Source: Trileptium ribeirensis (taxonomy: Eukaryota; Nematoda; Enoplea; Enoplida; Thoracostomopsidae). Taken from it: a DNA stretch of 40,902 nucleotides. The position numbers and the translations under genes are program-made. Within the stretch, counting starts at the first letter, position 1. Each line of letters opens with the position of its first letter. Where the stretch lies: the NCBI GenBank assembly GCA_030248225.1, contig JASANE010024985.1, positions 1-40,902 on the forward strand, written 5' to 3'. The notes beneath the pieces are model-generated. The model had not been told where the DNA came from and made no database searches. It saw only the letters and a list, made by a program, of their open reading frames with translations. This document shows, piece by piece, positions 1 through 11,826 of the stretch.

Positions 1-1264
1 ACTGTTTCTATTACTTAGCTACGCTGCAGAGTCTGCGTATACAGTTTTTTGTATGGTCTTTTTTCGGGTTTTATTTATATATATGAAAGCTCAATTTTCA
101 CGGGTAGTTTGGGACTTTGTTAAATGAAGACGCTTATATGTCGATATACATTACAAGTTTTACCCATGTACAAAAGTCTGTGACGGTAAGCCTATTCAAA
201 CTATTTTTAACAAAAGACCATCATAATCTATAATTCGCGTAATAACTAATGATTTTATTCCTTCCACGTCCATCTAGATTCATACCTTGAGACAAGCATA
301 CAGTATGAACTGTCGCAATGCCAACTTGTCGTATACAGTCAGTTTGCGCGTGTTATTCGCTTGCTTTGTAAGGTTCTTTTATCATGGAATCGTTCAACCG
401 TTCATAGGTTACAAGGTGATATGCGTACGACGGTTGCAACAACACAACAGGATTTTATTCCTGGCGTCGGCTTGAGTTTACCAAACATTCCAGGATACAC
501 AGTTTTTTCGAGCGTTAAAACGTTTAATACAATATAGCGCAGTTATTAATTTGTAACCACCTACAATTTGTTCCATAACTGCATCATGCGCCGTATAGAA
601 GACAACATTATGACAGACCAGTCAAGTTCTGACGTCGTTTTTGTTATTTGTCAAATCATATGTATTGAAATATTCCATATGTGTCAAATCCGCACTAGTC
701 TGGACTTTGGAAAATAAGATATTATGGAATCTTTTCGGCAAGCTGCAACATGCAGTTACAGCATTGCTAAATGGTGATAAAATGCAAATGTCAAAAAGAC
801 CGATTTAGTAATTTTCAACGTTCATTTAGCCAAAATAAAAGAAGAGAGTCAAAGAAGGCTTTATTTCAAATATATTTTGCGGCTTGGAAAGTGGAAATTT
901 CCAGCAATTACTAAGCTCATAATAGAAATTTATTTTCAATGTGCGCCAGAAGTTGATTATCGTAGCAGATTACTGATGACAGCAGTTGTTCGTTGACAAT
1001 TAAGCGAAGTAACAATTTTTATAATAGAAGTCTATTAACTAGCATGACTATTATACAACTCTTATTATTAACAAATATATTTCAACTGAACAATACTTGT
1101 GATTATATACACAAATATTTTTTATAAAATATATCCACGAGTGGAGTTGTAATTACGGCCTCTGTACATTGTAACGGATGAGTATTTTAATATATAAAAA
1201 ATGCTCGAATCAAACCGAAAAAAATTGTTCCTATTAATGAGCCATTTTTCATTAATTTGCCCGA
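1..1264. other. AT-rich non-coding stretch, nothing recognised
   Basis: I see no conserved coding frame, RNA gene or repeat partner in the window for this stretch. The longest open frame (62 codons from 287) has no recognisable motif. The left end of the large foldback structure begins at about 1265. Confidence 0.5.
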
Positions 1265-2289
1265 TTATAGATTGTGCGTGAGTCCACTTTAGGTGCATAT
1301 ATATGCATTATTGTTGTGTCGAAATAGTTCACGATCTTAAACGAAGAAACTATGAACTAGAAGAAATCATGATTTTTTCCTTATGTACGCGGACGCGATT
1401 TAAGGTGCAGCAACTTGCAGCTGCTGTTTACGGTTATTATTTTACGACTTAGCATTGCATTTCGCTAACCGCGTACAAGTGAAAACGCGACTACCAATCT
1501 CGTTTATCTCGTATGCTATAATACATAAATAGACCGCGAACGTAGCTGTCTGATTCAGAATGTTATTTTATGATCACGGACAAACGTGCTAAATGAACAA
1601 ATGTGCGCGAACACAAATTCTATTCGTACATCACATAGCCCGTGTTCGCGTTCACAAAAATGTCAATTCCAGTGGCGAAAATGACAAAAGAACAACATTG
1701 ATGTACGGAACCTAAAATGGTCTTACACATTACAAATCAAAGCCAATCACGTCGTTGTCGCACGAAAATTAGTATTTTAGCGTCGCATTACGAGCACGTG
1801 ATTTGGATAGAAATTCGTCAGATTATCGCCCATGTGTGTCGGCCCGTTTTAACCATGTTTGAGACCCTTCGATAGATTTTGTTGTACTATAACCACAATC
1901 ACGTCATAATGTTTTGTTTGCAAATACTTTAGGTAATACGAACGAAGCAGTTACGGGGTTGTTCGGTCTTCAGTAGTAAGTTATTTTCCGATTTTGCTTA
2001 ATTAGCTGTTACAGTGAAACGACGACGGAACAGTATACTTGTATCAGTAAAGAGTGTCGTTTATTACAAAAAGCAGAGCTTCTCAATTGATCCGATTTTT
2101 AGTTAATATTTGCGGTTGTCATAGTGTTGTCATTTTATGTTGGTACTGGGCGAGTTTTACAACTTTGCATTGACATGACTACTTCTTCAATGTATATAGT
2201 GTGTTTTATAAGTAACGAGTATATAACGCCCAAGTTTAAGCTGTTGCCGAGACTGACATAATATACCTACAACCCTCGTATTTGCAGGA
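1265..2289 (+). repeat. Left outer arm of foldback (mirrors 9313-10327)
   Basis: About 1,025 bp of non-tandem sequence, nearly identical to the reverse complement of 9313-10327. Blocks around 1861-1990 match perfectly over long runs, whereas 1614-1680 shows a few indels and substitutions. No coding frame is visible. The inner edge is the word GCAGGAATCTTATAATG, where the satellite begins. Confidence 0.88.
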
Positions 2290-4297
2290 ATCTTATAATG
2301 TAATTGCCATATGTATGTCTGTCTGTGTGTGTGTCCCAAGTTTTGGATTGATCATAACTTTTGAAACTGTTTGTGGATTTTTATGCGGTTTTTTGTTGGG
2401 TAGGAAATCGATATGGGAATGCAGGGACAATATTTTTGGGCACCCCTTATGTTTTTTTTCGCAACCCACCCCCATTGAAATAAAAAAATAGTGTCATTTT
2501 ATACGTTTTAATGGTGTAACTTTTCAACTGTTTCATGGATTTTGATGAACTTTTTTTGTTTCATTTCTCTAAGACGTGCCGAAAGCATTGACGAACTTTT
2601 GCACCACACCCGCGACCAACCCCACAGACCCACAAAAGTGGAACCTAACCCTAAACATGTACCCTCTAATATTGGGGGACCCCTTTATCTTATAATGTAA
2701 TTGTCGTATGTCTGCTCTGTGTGTGATCCCCAAGTTTTGAATTTGTCACATATTTTTGATCATAACTTTTGAAACTTTTTATGGATTTTTATGCGGTTTT
2801 TCGTTGGGTAGGAAATCAATATGGAAATGCAGGGACAATATTTTTGGGCACCCCTTATGTTTTTTCACAAACAACCCCCCTTGAAATAAAAAGTGTCATT
2901 TTATACGTTTTAATGGTGTAACTTTTCAACTGCTTCATGGATTTTGACGAACTTTTTTTGTTTCATTTCTTTAAGACGTGCCGAAAGTATCGACGAACTT
3001 TTGCAAAGGGGACGTACCCCCTAATTGGGGACCCCCTTTAAAGAATCTTATATAATGTAATTGCCGTATGTCTGTCTGTGTGTGTGTCCCAAGTTTTGGA
3101 TTGATCATAACTTTTGAAACTGTTTGTGGATTTTTATGCGGTTTTTTGTTGGGTAGGAAATCGATATGGGAATGCAGGGACAATATTTTTGGGCACCCCT
3201 TATGTTTTTTTCGCAACCCACCCCCATTGAAATAAAAAATAGTGTCATTTTATACGTTTTAATGGTGTAACTTTTCAACTGTTTCATGGATTTTGATGAA
3301 CTTTTTTTGTTTCATTTCTCTAAGACGTGCCGAAAGCATTGACGAACTTTTGCAAAGTGGATGTACCCTCTAATATTGGGGGACCCCTTTATCTTATAAT
3401 GTAATTGTCGTATGTCTGTCTGTGTGTGTCCCAAGTTTTGAATTTGTCACATATTTTTGATCATAACTTTTGAAACTTTTTATGGATTTTTATGCGGTTT
3501 TTCGTTGGGTAGGAAATCAATATGGAAATGCAGGGACAATATTTTTGGGCACCCCTTATGTTTTTTCACAAACAACCCCCCTTGAAATAAAAAGTGTCAT
3601 TTTATACGTTTTAATGGTGTAACTTTTCAACTGCTTCATGGATTTTGACGAACTTTTTTTGTTTCATTTCTTTAAGACGTGCCGAAAGTATCGACGAACT
3701 TTTGCAAAGGGGACGTACCCCCTAATTGGGGACCCCCTTTAAAGAATCTTATATAATGTAATTGCCGTATGTCTGTCTGTGTGTCCCAAGTTTCGGATTT
3801 CATGATGTAACTTTTCAACTGCTTCATGGATTTTGACGAACTTTTTTTGTTTCATTTCTTTAAGACGTGCCGAAAGTATCGACGAACTTTTGCAATGAGG
3901 ATGTACCACCTAATTGGGGGACCCCCTTTAAACTATCTTATAATGTAATTGCCGTATGTCTGTCTGTGTGTCCCAAGTTTTGGGTTTGTCATATATGCTT
4001 GATCATGACTTTTGAAACCGTTTAAGGATTTTTATGGGGTTTTTGTTGGATAGGACATCGAATATGTGAATGCACTGATACTATTTTGGGCATCCCCTAG
4101 GCTTTTTCACAACCTACCCGACTTTGAATTAAAAAATACTGTCATTTTATTGGTTTTCATGATATAACTTTTCAACTGCATCATGGATTTTGACAATCTT
4201 TTTTGTTTCATTTCGTTAAAGCGTGCCGAAAGTATCGACGAACTTTTGCAATTGGGATGTACCCCATAATTGGGGGACCTCCTTTTAAACCATCTTA
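2290..4297 (+). repeat. ~350 bp satellite with ~700 bp higher-order period
   Basis: The landmark ATAATGTAATTG recurs near 2296, 2692, 3053, 3397, 3754 and 3940, giving spacings of roughly 396, 361, 344, 357 and 186 bases. Units starting near 2296 and 3053 resemble each other more than their neighbours, as do those near 2692 and 3397, so the array has an A-B dimer of about 700 bp. Each unit carries a short TGTCTGTCTGTGTGTG tract, the phrase TGATCATAACTTTTGAAA and a C-rich block ending GGGGGACCCC. Short open frames in this array, on either strand, repeat with the satellite and are not genes. The array decays toward 4000-4290. Confidence 0.9.
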
Positions 4298-4970
4298 TGT
4301 TTTCCACATTTTTACATATCCGTAAGGGTATAATACTGTTTTCGAAATTTTGACACATCCATAAGGGTGTGATACTGTTTTCGAAATTTTGACACATCCA
4401 TAAGGGTATGATACTGTTTTCGACATTTTGACACATTCGTAAGGGTGTAATAATGTTTTCGCTATTTTAACAGAAGCGTTAGGGGTAATTTTGTTTTTAT
4501 CATTTTAACAAATCTGTAATTCGGTAATGTTGTTTTCATCATTTTAACGCATCTATAAAGGTATAATAGTGTTTTCGACATTTTGACACATCCGTAAGTG
4601 GGTAATAATGTTTTCAGTACTTGTAATGTTGTTTTCATTTTAACACATCCATAAAGGGGTAATGCTGTTTTGGGCATTTTGACACATCCGTAAGGGTATG
4701 ATACTGTTTGCGATATTTTAACACAGCTGTAGTGGGGTAATGTTGTTTTCATCATTTTAACACATCCATAAGGCTATAATAGTGTTTTCGACATTTAAAC
4801 ACATCCATAAGGGTATAATAGTGTTTTTATCATTTTGACACATCCGTAAGCCCGTAAGGGTATGATACTGTTTTCGACATTTTGACATATCCGTAAGGGT
4901 ATGATACTGTTTTCGACATTTTGACACATCCGTAAGGGTGTAATAGTGTTTTCGCTACTTTAACTCATTC
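4298..4970 (+). repeat. 39-bp minisatellite, about 17 copies
   Basis: A unit close to TTTTGACACATCCGTAAGGG plus a TATGATACTGTTTTCGACA-like half recurs every 39 bases; TTCG landmarks at 4341, 4380 and 4419 are exactly 39 apart. Copies vary by substitutions and small indels and become irregular around 4480-4800. Open frames of about 100 codons on the minus strand (4107-4436 and 4462-4755) exist only because 39 is divisible by three; they are low-complexity by-products. Confidence 0.9.
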
Positions 4971-5055
4971 CAAAACGATGGATGAAAAAACAGAGTAAGT
5001 TTGTATCTTTTACAAATGTCATAACTTAAAAAAATACTGTTTTCCGGAAAAACGA

Positions 5056-5097
5056 GGGCCGCAGGCCCACTCTGCCATACTACCGGCGCGAAGCCGG
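5056..5097. other. Two adjacent GC-rich hairpins
   Basis: GGGCC-GCA-GGCCC (5056-5068) and CCGGC-GCGAA-GCCGG (5083-5097) are perfect short stem-loops in otherwise AT-rich DNA. They sit between the minisatellite and the dead Tc1/mariner transposase. They may be subterminal hairpins of a transposon; a comparable hairpin style appears near 15041-15120. Function unknown. Confidence 0.5.
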
Positions 5098-5379
5098 CTT
5101 TCGCGCTGGTTATAAATATCTGCGCACAATACAATTTCTGATACTCCCTTTAATTTGGTTCATAGAATAACTGCAGTTAGACTGTATTTATTTACCGAAA
5201 TAGCGGATAAATTGTGCGACAACGGTCGCGGCATTCATCTTCACAGCCCCCATATCATTAAATTATTGCTTCCATTAATAAAAAGTTTGATCGAACATTT
5301 TCCGGAGCTGACATGCAACAAACAGGAAGACAACCGACGGCATATGGTGGTGCTGCGATAGCTGATATTTCCTGTCATT

Positions 5380-6145
5380 TTGACAATAAGCTGATAAAGT
5401 CAATTCGTCAGCGCGTTGTTGAAACCGGCATCAGCAAATCGACGGTTTTCCGAATTATTAAAATTATGTGTCTAAAACTTTTAGACCGACGCTGATTCAT
5501 GCTCTAAATGAGGATTACGATAGCAGGGTTGAATTTTGTGAAAAATACCTGCAGCCTCTGGGAAGATCTGGACTTAGCTGACGAAGTCATTTGGTTCGAA
5601 CAAAGCAGTTTTACACAGAGCAGCCACGTTAATCGGCATAATTATGTGTATTGACATCATAAAACTAATGAGTGCCCCTGGTCTGAATCTGACAGTATGT
5701 TTCGGCATGTGGTCTGTTGGATTTTTTGGGTTGTTCTTTTTCCATGGTACTGTGAATGCAAACAACTAATTATACTGCGAAATGAATTTTATCCTAATAT
5801 TCAACAGTTGCCAAATATTGACAGGCTTCACTTTATGCATGATAGTGAGCCTCCTCGTTTTGCGATGGCCATGGCATTTCGTGGTTGGACAAAACCTTCC
5901 CTGACCGTTGGCTGGGGCCCCGGGGCCATATCGAATGGCCTGCTCTTTCTGATCTAAACCTTCCTGACATTTTTATATAGGGAGTGTTGAAGAAGAAGGT
6001 ATACAAATGCAAGCCGCACACCGTTTTGTGCCTGAAATAAGCTGTATCGCAGGAGCTCTTCCTCCTAGAGCCTGATATGGTTTGGAATGTTAGCCGAAGT
6101 GTGCGTTTTTGATCGAAATAATGCATTGATATTGGAAGCGCCCAG
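5380..6145 (+). pseudogene. Degenerate Tc1/mariner-type (IS630 superfamily) transposase
   Basis: Reading across several frames gives the order expected for a DDE transposase of the Tc1/mariner group. First comes a helix-turn-helix block (RQRVVETGISKSTVFRIIK, from about 5409), then HALNEDYDSRVEFCEKYL (about 5498-5550), then the first catalytic region (DEVIWFEQSSF, about 5581), the FYPNIQQLPNIDRLHFMHD block (about 5790-5845) and a C-terminal stretch near 6060-6140. The first catalytic Asp, normally in a WSDE-like setting, is replaced here (WFEQ); HDGAPPH-like sequence has become HDSEPPR. Several frameshifts and stops interrupt it. It is clearly non-functional. The N-terminal start cannot be placed. 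Confidence 0.8.
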
Positions 6146-6254
6146 GTATGCACTTAGGTTTAATATTGTTCGCTTAGCCTTAGTACTTGCATAGTAAAAC
6201 GCTTTAGATATGTTTGTTATTTGGCATGCTGGATCACTTTAGTACCTGGGCATT

Positions 6255-6274
6255 AGTTATGGGACACTCTGTAT
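6255..6274 (+). repeat. Possible right terminal repeat of the Tc1/mariner remnant
   Basis: TTATGGGACACTCTGTATAT lies about 110 bases past the transposase remnant. Read on the other strand it resembles the AGAGTGTCCCA-type ends common in this superfamily. I found no matching left end upstream, so the call is tentative. Confidence 0.35.
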
Positions 6275-8204
6275 ATGTACTGTACCGTCAAATTATTGTT
6301 ACTGTTGTAGCCTGCGGGGATCGTCAGTGGGAAACGGCGTCCGACTCATTCTGCCGGATCCGCTCGTATTTCTCATCGCAATGCCGACATTTATCGTGTG
6401 TACGGTGCTTCGACATCGATCAAATAAGACGTCCGATTTACCATCTGTTCAGGTGCACCACGTATTGTTTTTCAAATTGTTTTGATCCTAATTCTAAGTT
6501 CTATACGACCGCATCATCAATATTGAGTCTTGAAATGGAATATCACACAAGTTTGGACATTATAACAAGTTATTCAGGGTCAATATACGTGAGTATGTGT
6601 GTAGCTTATCAATTCGTTGAAAATTTTTCCACGAGACATGAACGGTGGAGCGCCGGATTTAGAAGAGACATGGTCTGTTGGTTATACTAGTAGCTTCGAA
6701 ATCTGAATTTTTGAAATTCAGTGTTTAACGGAAAACGTTAAAATCGTATAGAAATTGTCTAGAAACAATGCAAAAACGTCTCTTTTCAGAAAAAAACGCT
6801 ACACTGCGATGATTAGTCTTTAAATTAGTCGTATTTTTAACTTCAGAAATGGATTTTTGAATTCTGACAGTCAACGAAGAATTCTCATTGATCAGGACTG
6901 TGAAATTTGGCGGCGTCTGTTTGTGGGTTTTTGTATGACACGCATAACTCAGCTTCGGCTGTGCTTGTTGATTCGCCCGATAGCCCATTTGAAAGCTTTA
7001 AATCTCTGTTTTTGTTCCCGTTGATTAGATTCTAAGATTTCCGTTCGAAAAACCGGTCAAAGGGGTTTACGTCGGGTCCCAAAGGTGTCCAAAAATGTTT
7101 TAGGCCTCATTTTGGAAAGCAATTTATCGCTACGCTTTTGCAAATTGTGATCACATCACTCGGGTATGTCTTCTCAAATATCCAAGCAGCGTCTATTCGG
7201 TTTCTCATTTCGTAATTTAATGCTCAGTGTAGCTGCCCCGATGTATCAGAATATTTAACACTCAGAATTCACCACATTGGCGATAAAACTAGCTACTATT
7301 GGCAAAAATCTTGTTTTATGTCAACTGGTGCATTAATCTGGTGAAAATTTTACCAGATGGCGCGAACGGCGGCACTCATTCTAGTCGCTGGGCACCAAAA
7401 ATTCCAGGCCGTTCAAATTATATCATTTGATTTCGTCGCCTTGGTGCATAACAGACTTTGTCACTCTAAAATCCTGTAAATTTAGCAACGTGAGTCTGAT
7501 TCAATTCCCTTTTTCGTGGAACTGGAAATGTGACTTTAACCTGAGGCATTTACTAAATTGTGTTTTGAATTCAGCAACCGCACATTTTATGCTGTCGTTT
7601 TTGACTTTTTGTAAAGTTGCATCGGCGCCTTTAGCGTTTGTTTTATGCGATTCGTGAAGCAATTAGTGTGCAAACGAGAGCGCTTTGTGCATTTGATCCA
7701 ATCGAAGCGAATAAGAACTTACCCAATGGTACCAAACTGCCATAAATTTAGTTGACGACACTTGGTAGTTCTTTCGGGTGCTTCTCCTAATGTCAAGGTA
7801 TGGTACTTGACTCAGTTTGTATGAGAACGCAAATAATAGACTCACAATACTTGATGTGGGGGTCATTATTTACCCGGATTGTTTGGCTGTAGAAACATGG
7901 CGCAGGTCCATATTTGGAGTAACGAATAATTGTGATGTGATTCATCACGACCCCAAATAATTTTTGGTGTTGCCTTATGGGGTTTACAATTTTCGTATCA
8001 GTCCAACGTCCAATTTCACAAAGTTTTTTAACCCGGATAGCCAGGATATCTTTCCTGATTGATTGGTATTTGTGTTGACTTGTCAGCGTCGACATCATAT
8101 AGTTTTAAGCTTTCCAATGCCTATGGCATATGGAAGGTTTAAGTAGCCTACATTGGAACAATATAAATTTTCCTTATTGTTATATGGTTGCTAGATCTAA
8201 CGGG
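6275..8204. other. Non-coding interior of the foldback, no gene recognised
   Basis: A 158-codon open frame begins just upstream at 6214 and runs to 6690, but it overlaps the transposon end and shows no family motif. The stretch near 6890-7130 looks like an old dispersed repeat. An imperfect hairpin (CCAATGCC-TAT-GGCATATGG) occurs near 8115-8135, just upstream of the promoter-like sequence. Confidence 0.4.
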
Positions 8205-8245
8205 AAGAGTACTATATAAAAGTGCGGAGGCTAATCAGTCAATTG
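8205..8245 (+). promoter_or_regulatory. LTR-like core promoter (TATA box plus initiator)
   Basis: TATATAAAAG (8213-8222) is followed by an arthropod-style initiator, TCAGTC (8235-8240), about 24 bases downstream. This arrangement is typical of LTR retrotransposon promoters. No LTR boundaries or downstream gag could be seen, so it is probably a fragment. The spacing is slightly shorter than usual. Confidence 0.4.
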
Positions 8246-8364
8246 GAAGACTCTAGCAATGAAAGAATCCATCGTCAGAAGGATAGTCCGTCAGAGCCGC
8301 ACAAGTTTCCGAAGATAATGAACCAGAGTGTTACCAATGTTAAAGCCGTAACACACAGAAGAAT

Positions 8365-9312
8365 ATTATAAAGTCCCAATATGAGTACATCCACTTGCAA
8401 AAGTTCAATGCTTCGCACGCTCAAGAAACAAAAAAGCACAAAATCCAGAAACAGTGAAAAGTACACCATAAAACGTATAAAATACACTATTTTTATTTTC
8501 AATGGGTAGGTGCCGAAAAAAACAAAGGGGGCCCAAAAAAGTCCCTGCATCCCAACGATCCTACCCAACAAAAAACCGCAAAAAACCACAAACAGTCAAA
8601 AGAGACAAAAAACGGGACACACACACAGACAGACAACGGCAAACAAAAGACAAAGGGGGCCCCAAAGGGGGACGCCCCTCCCAAAAGCGCGAACCGGCAC
8701 GCTTAAAGAAATGAAACAAAAAACTCAAAAACCAGAAGCAGTGAAAAGTTACACCAAAAACGAAAAAGACACTTTTTATTTCAAGGGGGGTTGTTTGTGA
8801 AAAAACATAAGGGGTGCCCAAAAATATGTCCCTGCATTTCCATATTGATTTCCTACCCAACGAAAAACCGCAAAAAACCCATAAAAAGTTTCAAAAGTTA
8901 TGATCAAAAAAGGAATCAAAACTTGGGACACACAAGACAGACATACGACAATTACATTATAAGATAAAGGGGTCCCCCAATATTAGAGGGTACATCCACT
9001 TTGCAAAAGTTAGCCAAATACTTTCGGCACGTCTTAGAGAAATGAAACAAAAAAGAGTTACCATCAAAATAATCAAAACAGTAAAAGTTACACCATTAAA
9101 ACATAATAAAATGACACTATTTTTTTTTTTCGATGGGGGTGGGTTCCGAAAAAACATAAGGAGTCCAAAATATTGTCCCTGCATTCCCATATCGATTTCC
9201 TACCCAACAAAAAACCGCATAAAAATCCACAAACAGTTTCAAAAGTTATGATCAATCCAAAACTACGAACACACACAAGACAGACATACATATGGCAATT
9301 ACATTATAAGAT
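8365..9312 (-). repeat. Inverted copies of the ~350 bp satellite (right foldback arm)
   Basis: On the minus strand this stretch reads as about two to three units of the 2290-4297 satellite. The word CAATTACATTATAAGAT occurs near 9295 and 8948. The outermost unit (8950-9312) closely matches the left arm. Units further in (8365-8940) are rich in small indels and in A or G homopolymer changes. Lys-rich open frames near 8502-8800 are shadows of the repeat. Confidence 0.85.
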
Positions 9313-10327
9313 TCCTGCAAATACGAGGGTTGTAGGTATATTATGTCAGTCTCGGCAACAGCTTAAACTTGGGCGTTATATACTCGTTACTTATAAAACA
9401 CACTATATACATAGAAGAAGCAGTCATGTCAATGCAAAGTTGAACCGCCACTACCAACATAAAATGACAACACTATGACAACCGCAAATATTAACTAAAA
9501 ATCGGATCAATTAGCTCTGCTTTTTGTAATAAACGACACACTTTACTGATACAAGTACACTGTTCCGTCGTCGTTTCACTGTAACAGCTAATTAAGCAAA
9601 ATCGGAAAATAACTTACTACTGAAGACCGAACAACCCCGTAACTGCTTCGTTCGTGTTACCTAAAGTATTTGCAAACAAAACATTATGACGTGATTGTGG
9701 TTATAGTACAACAAAATCTATCGAAGGGTCTCAAACATGGTTAAAACAGGCCGACACACATGGGCGATAATCTGACGAATTTCTATCCAAATCACGTGCT
9801 CGTAATGCGACGCTAAAATACTAATTTTCGTGCGACAACGACGTTATTGGCTTTGATTTGTAATGTGTAGACCATTTTAGGTTCCGTACATCAATGTTGT
9901 TCTTTTGTCATTTTCGCCACTGGAATTCACATTTTTGTGAACGCCAACAGGGGCTACGTGATGTACGAATAGAATTTGTGTTCGCGCACATTTGTTCATT
10001 TAGCACGTTTGTCCGTGTTCATAAAATAACATTCTGAATCAGACAGCTACGTTCGCGGTCTATTTATGTATTATAGCATACGAGATAAACGAGATTGGTA
10101 GTCGCGTTTTCACTTGTACGCGGTTAGCGAAATGCAATGCTAAGTCGTAAAATAATAACCGTAAACAGCAGCTGCAAGTTGCTGCACCTTAAATCGCGTC
10201 CGCGTACATAAGGAAAAAATCATGATTTCTTCTAGTTCATAGTTTCTTCGTTTAAGATCGTGAACTATTTCGACACAACAATAATGCATATATATGCACC
10301 TAAAGTGGACTCACGCACAATCTATAA
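9313..10327 (-). repeat. Right outer arm of foldback (mirrors 1265-2289)
   Basis: Reverse complement of the left outer arm over its full length, ending in CACGCACAATCTATAA at 10327, after which the sequences diverge. No coding frame is visible. Confidence 0.88.
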
Positions 10328-10381
10328 ATATAAAAATTTCTTGCCGAAGATTGTAATTGCAACCAATTTCAACATCAACTA

Positions 10382-10733
10382 CTGAGCTCTTGATTCGCTA
10401 AAAATTTCGACAGTGGCATGAACCGGGCCCCCTGGTTGCGAACTGGGGAACGCTTGAATTTGCCAGGGGGCATTTTGTCAAGAGAAAACTGATGAAAATC
10501 GTGTCAAGACACTGTTAAAACGGTTTTGATTGAGTAAAAGTGATTTTGAAGCAAATTTTGACAAAATTTGCTAAATTTTTAACTTCAGGAAGCAATTTTA
10601 GTAGAAACTTTGATGAAATTTTATATACTTTGGCCCGAGAAAGATTTTCCAAGAGGCGATGAGCCGGGAGGAGCCCAAAATTTTGACAGGGGGTACTTCA
10701 AAGTTGCACCCCTCCTTAATTTAGAGAGCCCAG
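10382..10733 (+). mobile_element. MITE-like element, copy 1 of 3 in window
   Basis: A ~352 bp element starting CTGAGCTCT and ending AGAGAGCCCAG, related throughout to 38029-38379 and 16628-17011. Shared internal blocks include a GC-rich GAACCGGG/CCTGGTT hairpin near the left end, an A/T-rich centre and CCAAGAGGCG near the right end. The flanks (AACTA left, AGCTA right) match at four of five positions and may be a decayed 5-bp target duplication. No coding capacity; the 68-codon frame at 10610 spans its right half and is not a gene. Confidence 0.75.
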
Positions 10734-11641
10734 AGCTACAAACTGCTCTCAACCTTTTATGCTGCGCTCTTGAAAACTCATGTGCTACATTTTGTCAACA
10801 AACTTCAAATAACTAAAAATAGAACTTTTGTCTCCAGGAGGGAAGCAAGCATCAGAAAATCGACTTGCTGAATAACGCAATAAAACCATTGTTCCTCTAT
10901 AGTCAGAAAGAAACTCAACCTGAAATTTAAGCTTTATTCGAATAACTCGACTATTGAAAAATTACATCACGTCAAAGTTGTAGCTCTCACGGTGCGACTC
11001 TGTAAACAAATGCTCTTTATAGTTCCCATTCGACGCCTATGGCAAAATTTGTCTGTTCGGAACCTGAATTACAGATCAAAAATTATCGGCTTTTCGAATT
11101 TTTGAACATAAAAATGACGAAACAGTTTACAAAATGAATTAGATACCATTATGCGCCTAACAAAAGCCATCCATCCGCTAGTGAATCATAAAAGTATTTT
11201 GAATGCCGTCTCCTATCGCTTCATTTTAATAACACCATCCGAAATTATACTTTGTAACAATATATATATAATTAGCAAAGACTTACTGCATGTAGCGTTA
11301 TCGAAAGTTCCGGAAGGTAAGGCAGCAAGCGTTATATGAAAAATGGCCTGGGCGAGTGTAAAAATGGCCGACAAAGCAACCGACAGCAAAGCGAATACTT
11401 TCGTTCCAACTGAAATTATTTCCAAAAATCAAATCAGACCAGAAAAATTGCGAGAGACATGTCAATAGTTTTATAAACGACGAAGCATAAACAGCCAACG
11501 ATCACATGTTCGTAACAAATTTCTATTTTGCGCTAGTCCCCGTTCTTAGCGGAATCCAACGTTTCTATTATTCTACCATGACAACCAAACAAGTATATTG
11601 TATGTTCGGCAGAGACTGAAAGCCTCATAGGTGGACAAATG
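10734..11641. other. Non-coding, no gene recognised
   Basis: AT-rich sequence. Overlapping short frames on both strands around 11151-11498 show no conserved motif. Confidence 0.4.
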
Positions 11642-11826
11642 TTGCCAGAAGTGAGCGGCTGTTCTTTCGACTACGTTCAAATAAATCAAATTTCGTTCGA
11701 AATGAGTCATAATATCGTTCGAAATTCGTTCTAATTTTTTGGGGCCATTTTTTCAAAATTTGTCGACACTGTTCCCTGATTTTTCCAATGTTCGTTCCTT
11801 CAAAACGCGCCATTCATTTCCGGCGA
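11642..11826 (+). mobile_element. Small inverted-repeat element, TGCCAGAA family (diverged)
   Basis: The left end TTGCCAGAAGTGA and the right end TCATTTCCGGCG are imperfect inverted repeats. The interior is rich in TTCGAA/CGTTCGAA words. The ends resemble those at 39290-39424 and 39855-40117, suggesting one family. No target duplication is clear, so boundaries are approximate. Confidence 0.4.

Larger units (their letters stand above)
1265..10327. mobile_element. 9.06 kb foldback structure with long inverted-repeat arms
   Basis: The sequence from 1265 inward (starting TTATAGATTGTGCGTGAG) is repeated in reverse complement ending at 10327 (CTCACGCACAATCTATAA). The match runs without a break for about 1 kb (1265-2289 against 9313-10327) with few differences, then continues into a satellite on both sides. 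The middle (about 4298-8365) is not mirrored; it holds a 39-bp minisatellite, a dead Tc1/mariner transposase and an LTR-like promoter. Long inverted repeats with internal tandem arrays are typical of foldback elements, but I find no intact transposase that could belong to it and no convincing target-site duplication. It could equally be a segmental inverted duplication or an assembly product. That the repeat exists is seen directly; that it is a mobile element is inference. Confidence 0.55.

Noticed and set aside
2293..3287. Several 60-81 codon frames with near-identical peptides
   Set aside because: They are the satellite unit read on the minus strand; similarity comes from DNA repetition, not protein conservation.
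4298..4970. CRISPR-like regular repeats
   Set aside because: The 39-bp units are directly adjacent with no unique spacers, and the host is an animal; this is a minisatellite.
6214..6690. 158-codon open frame on the plus strand
   Set aside because: Begins in the transposon end, has no family motif, biased composition or repeat support; most likely a chance frame.
8502..8860. Lys-rich overlapping frames on both strands
   Set aside because: By-product of the A- and C-rich inverted satellite copy.
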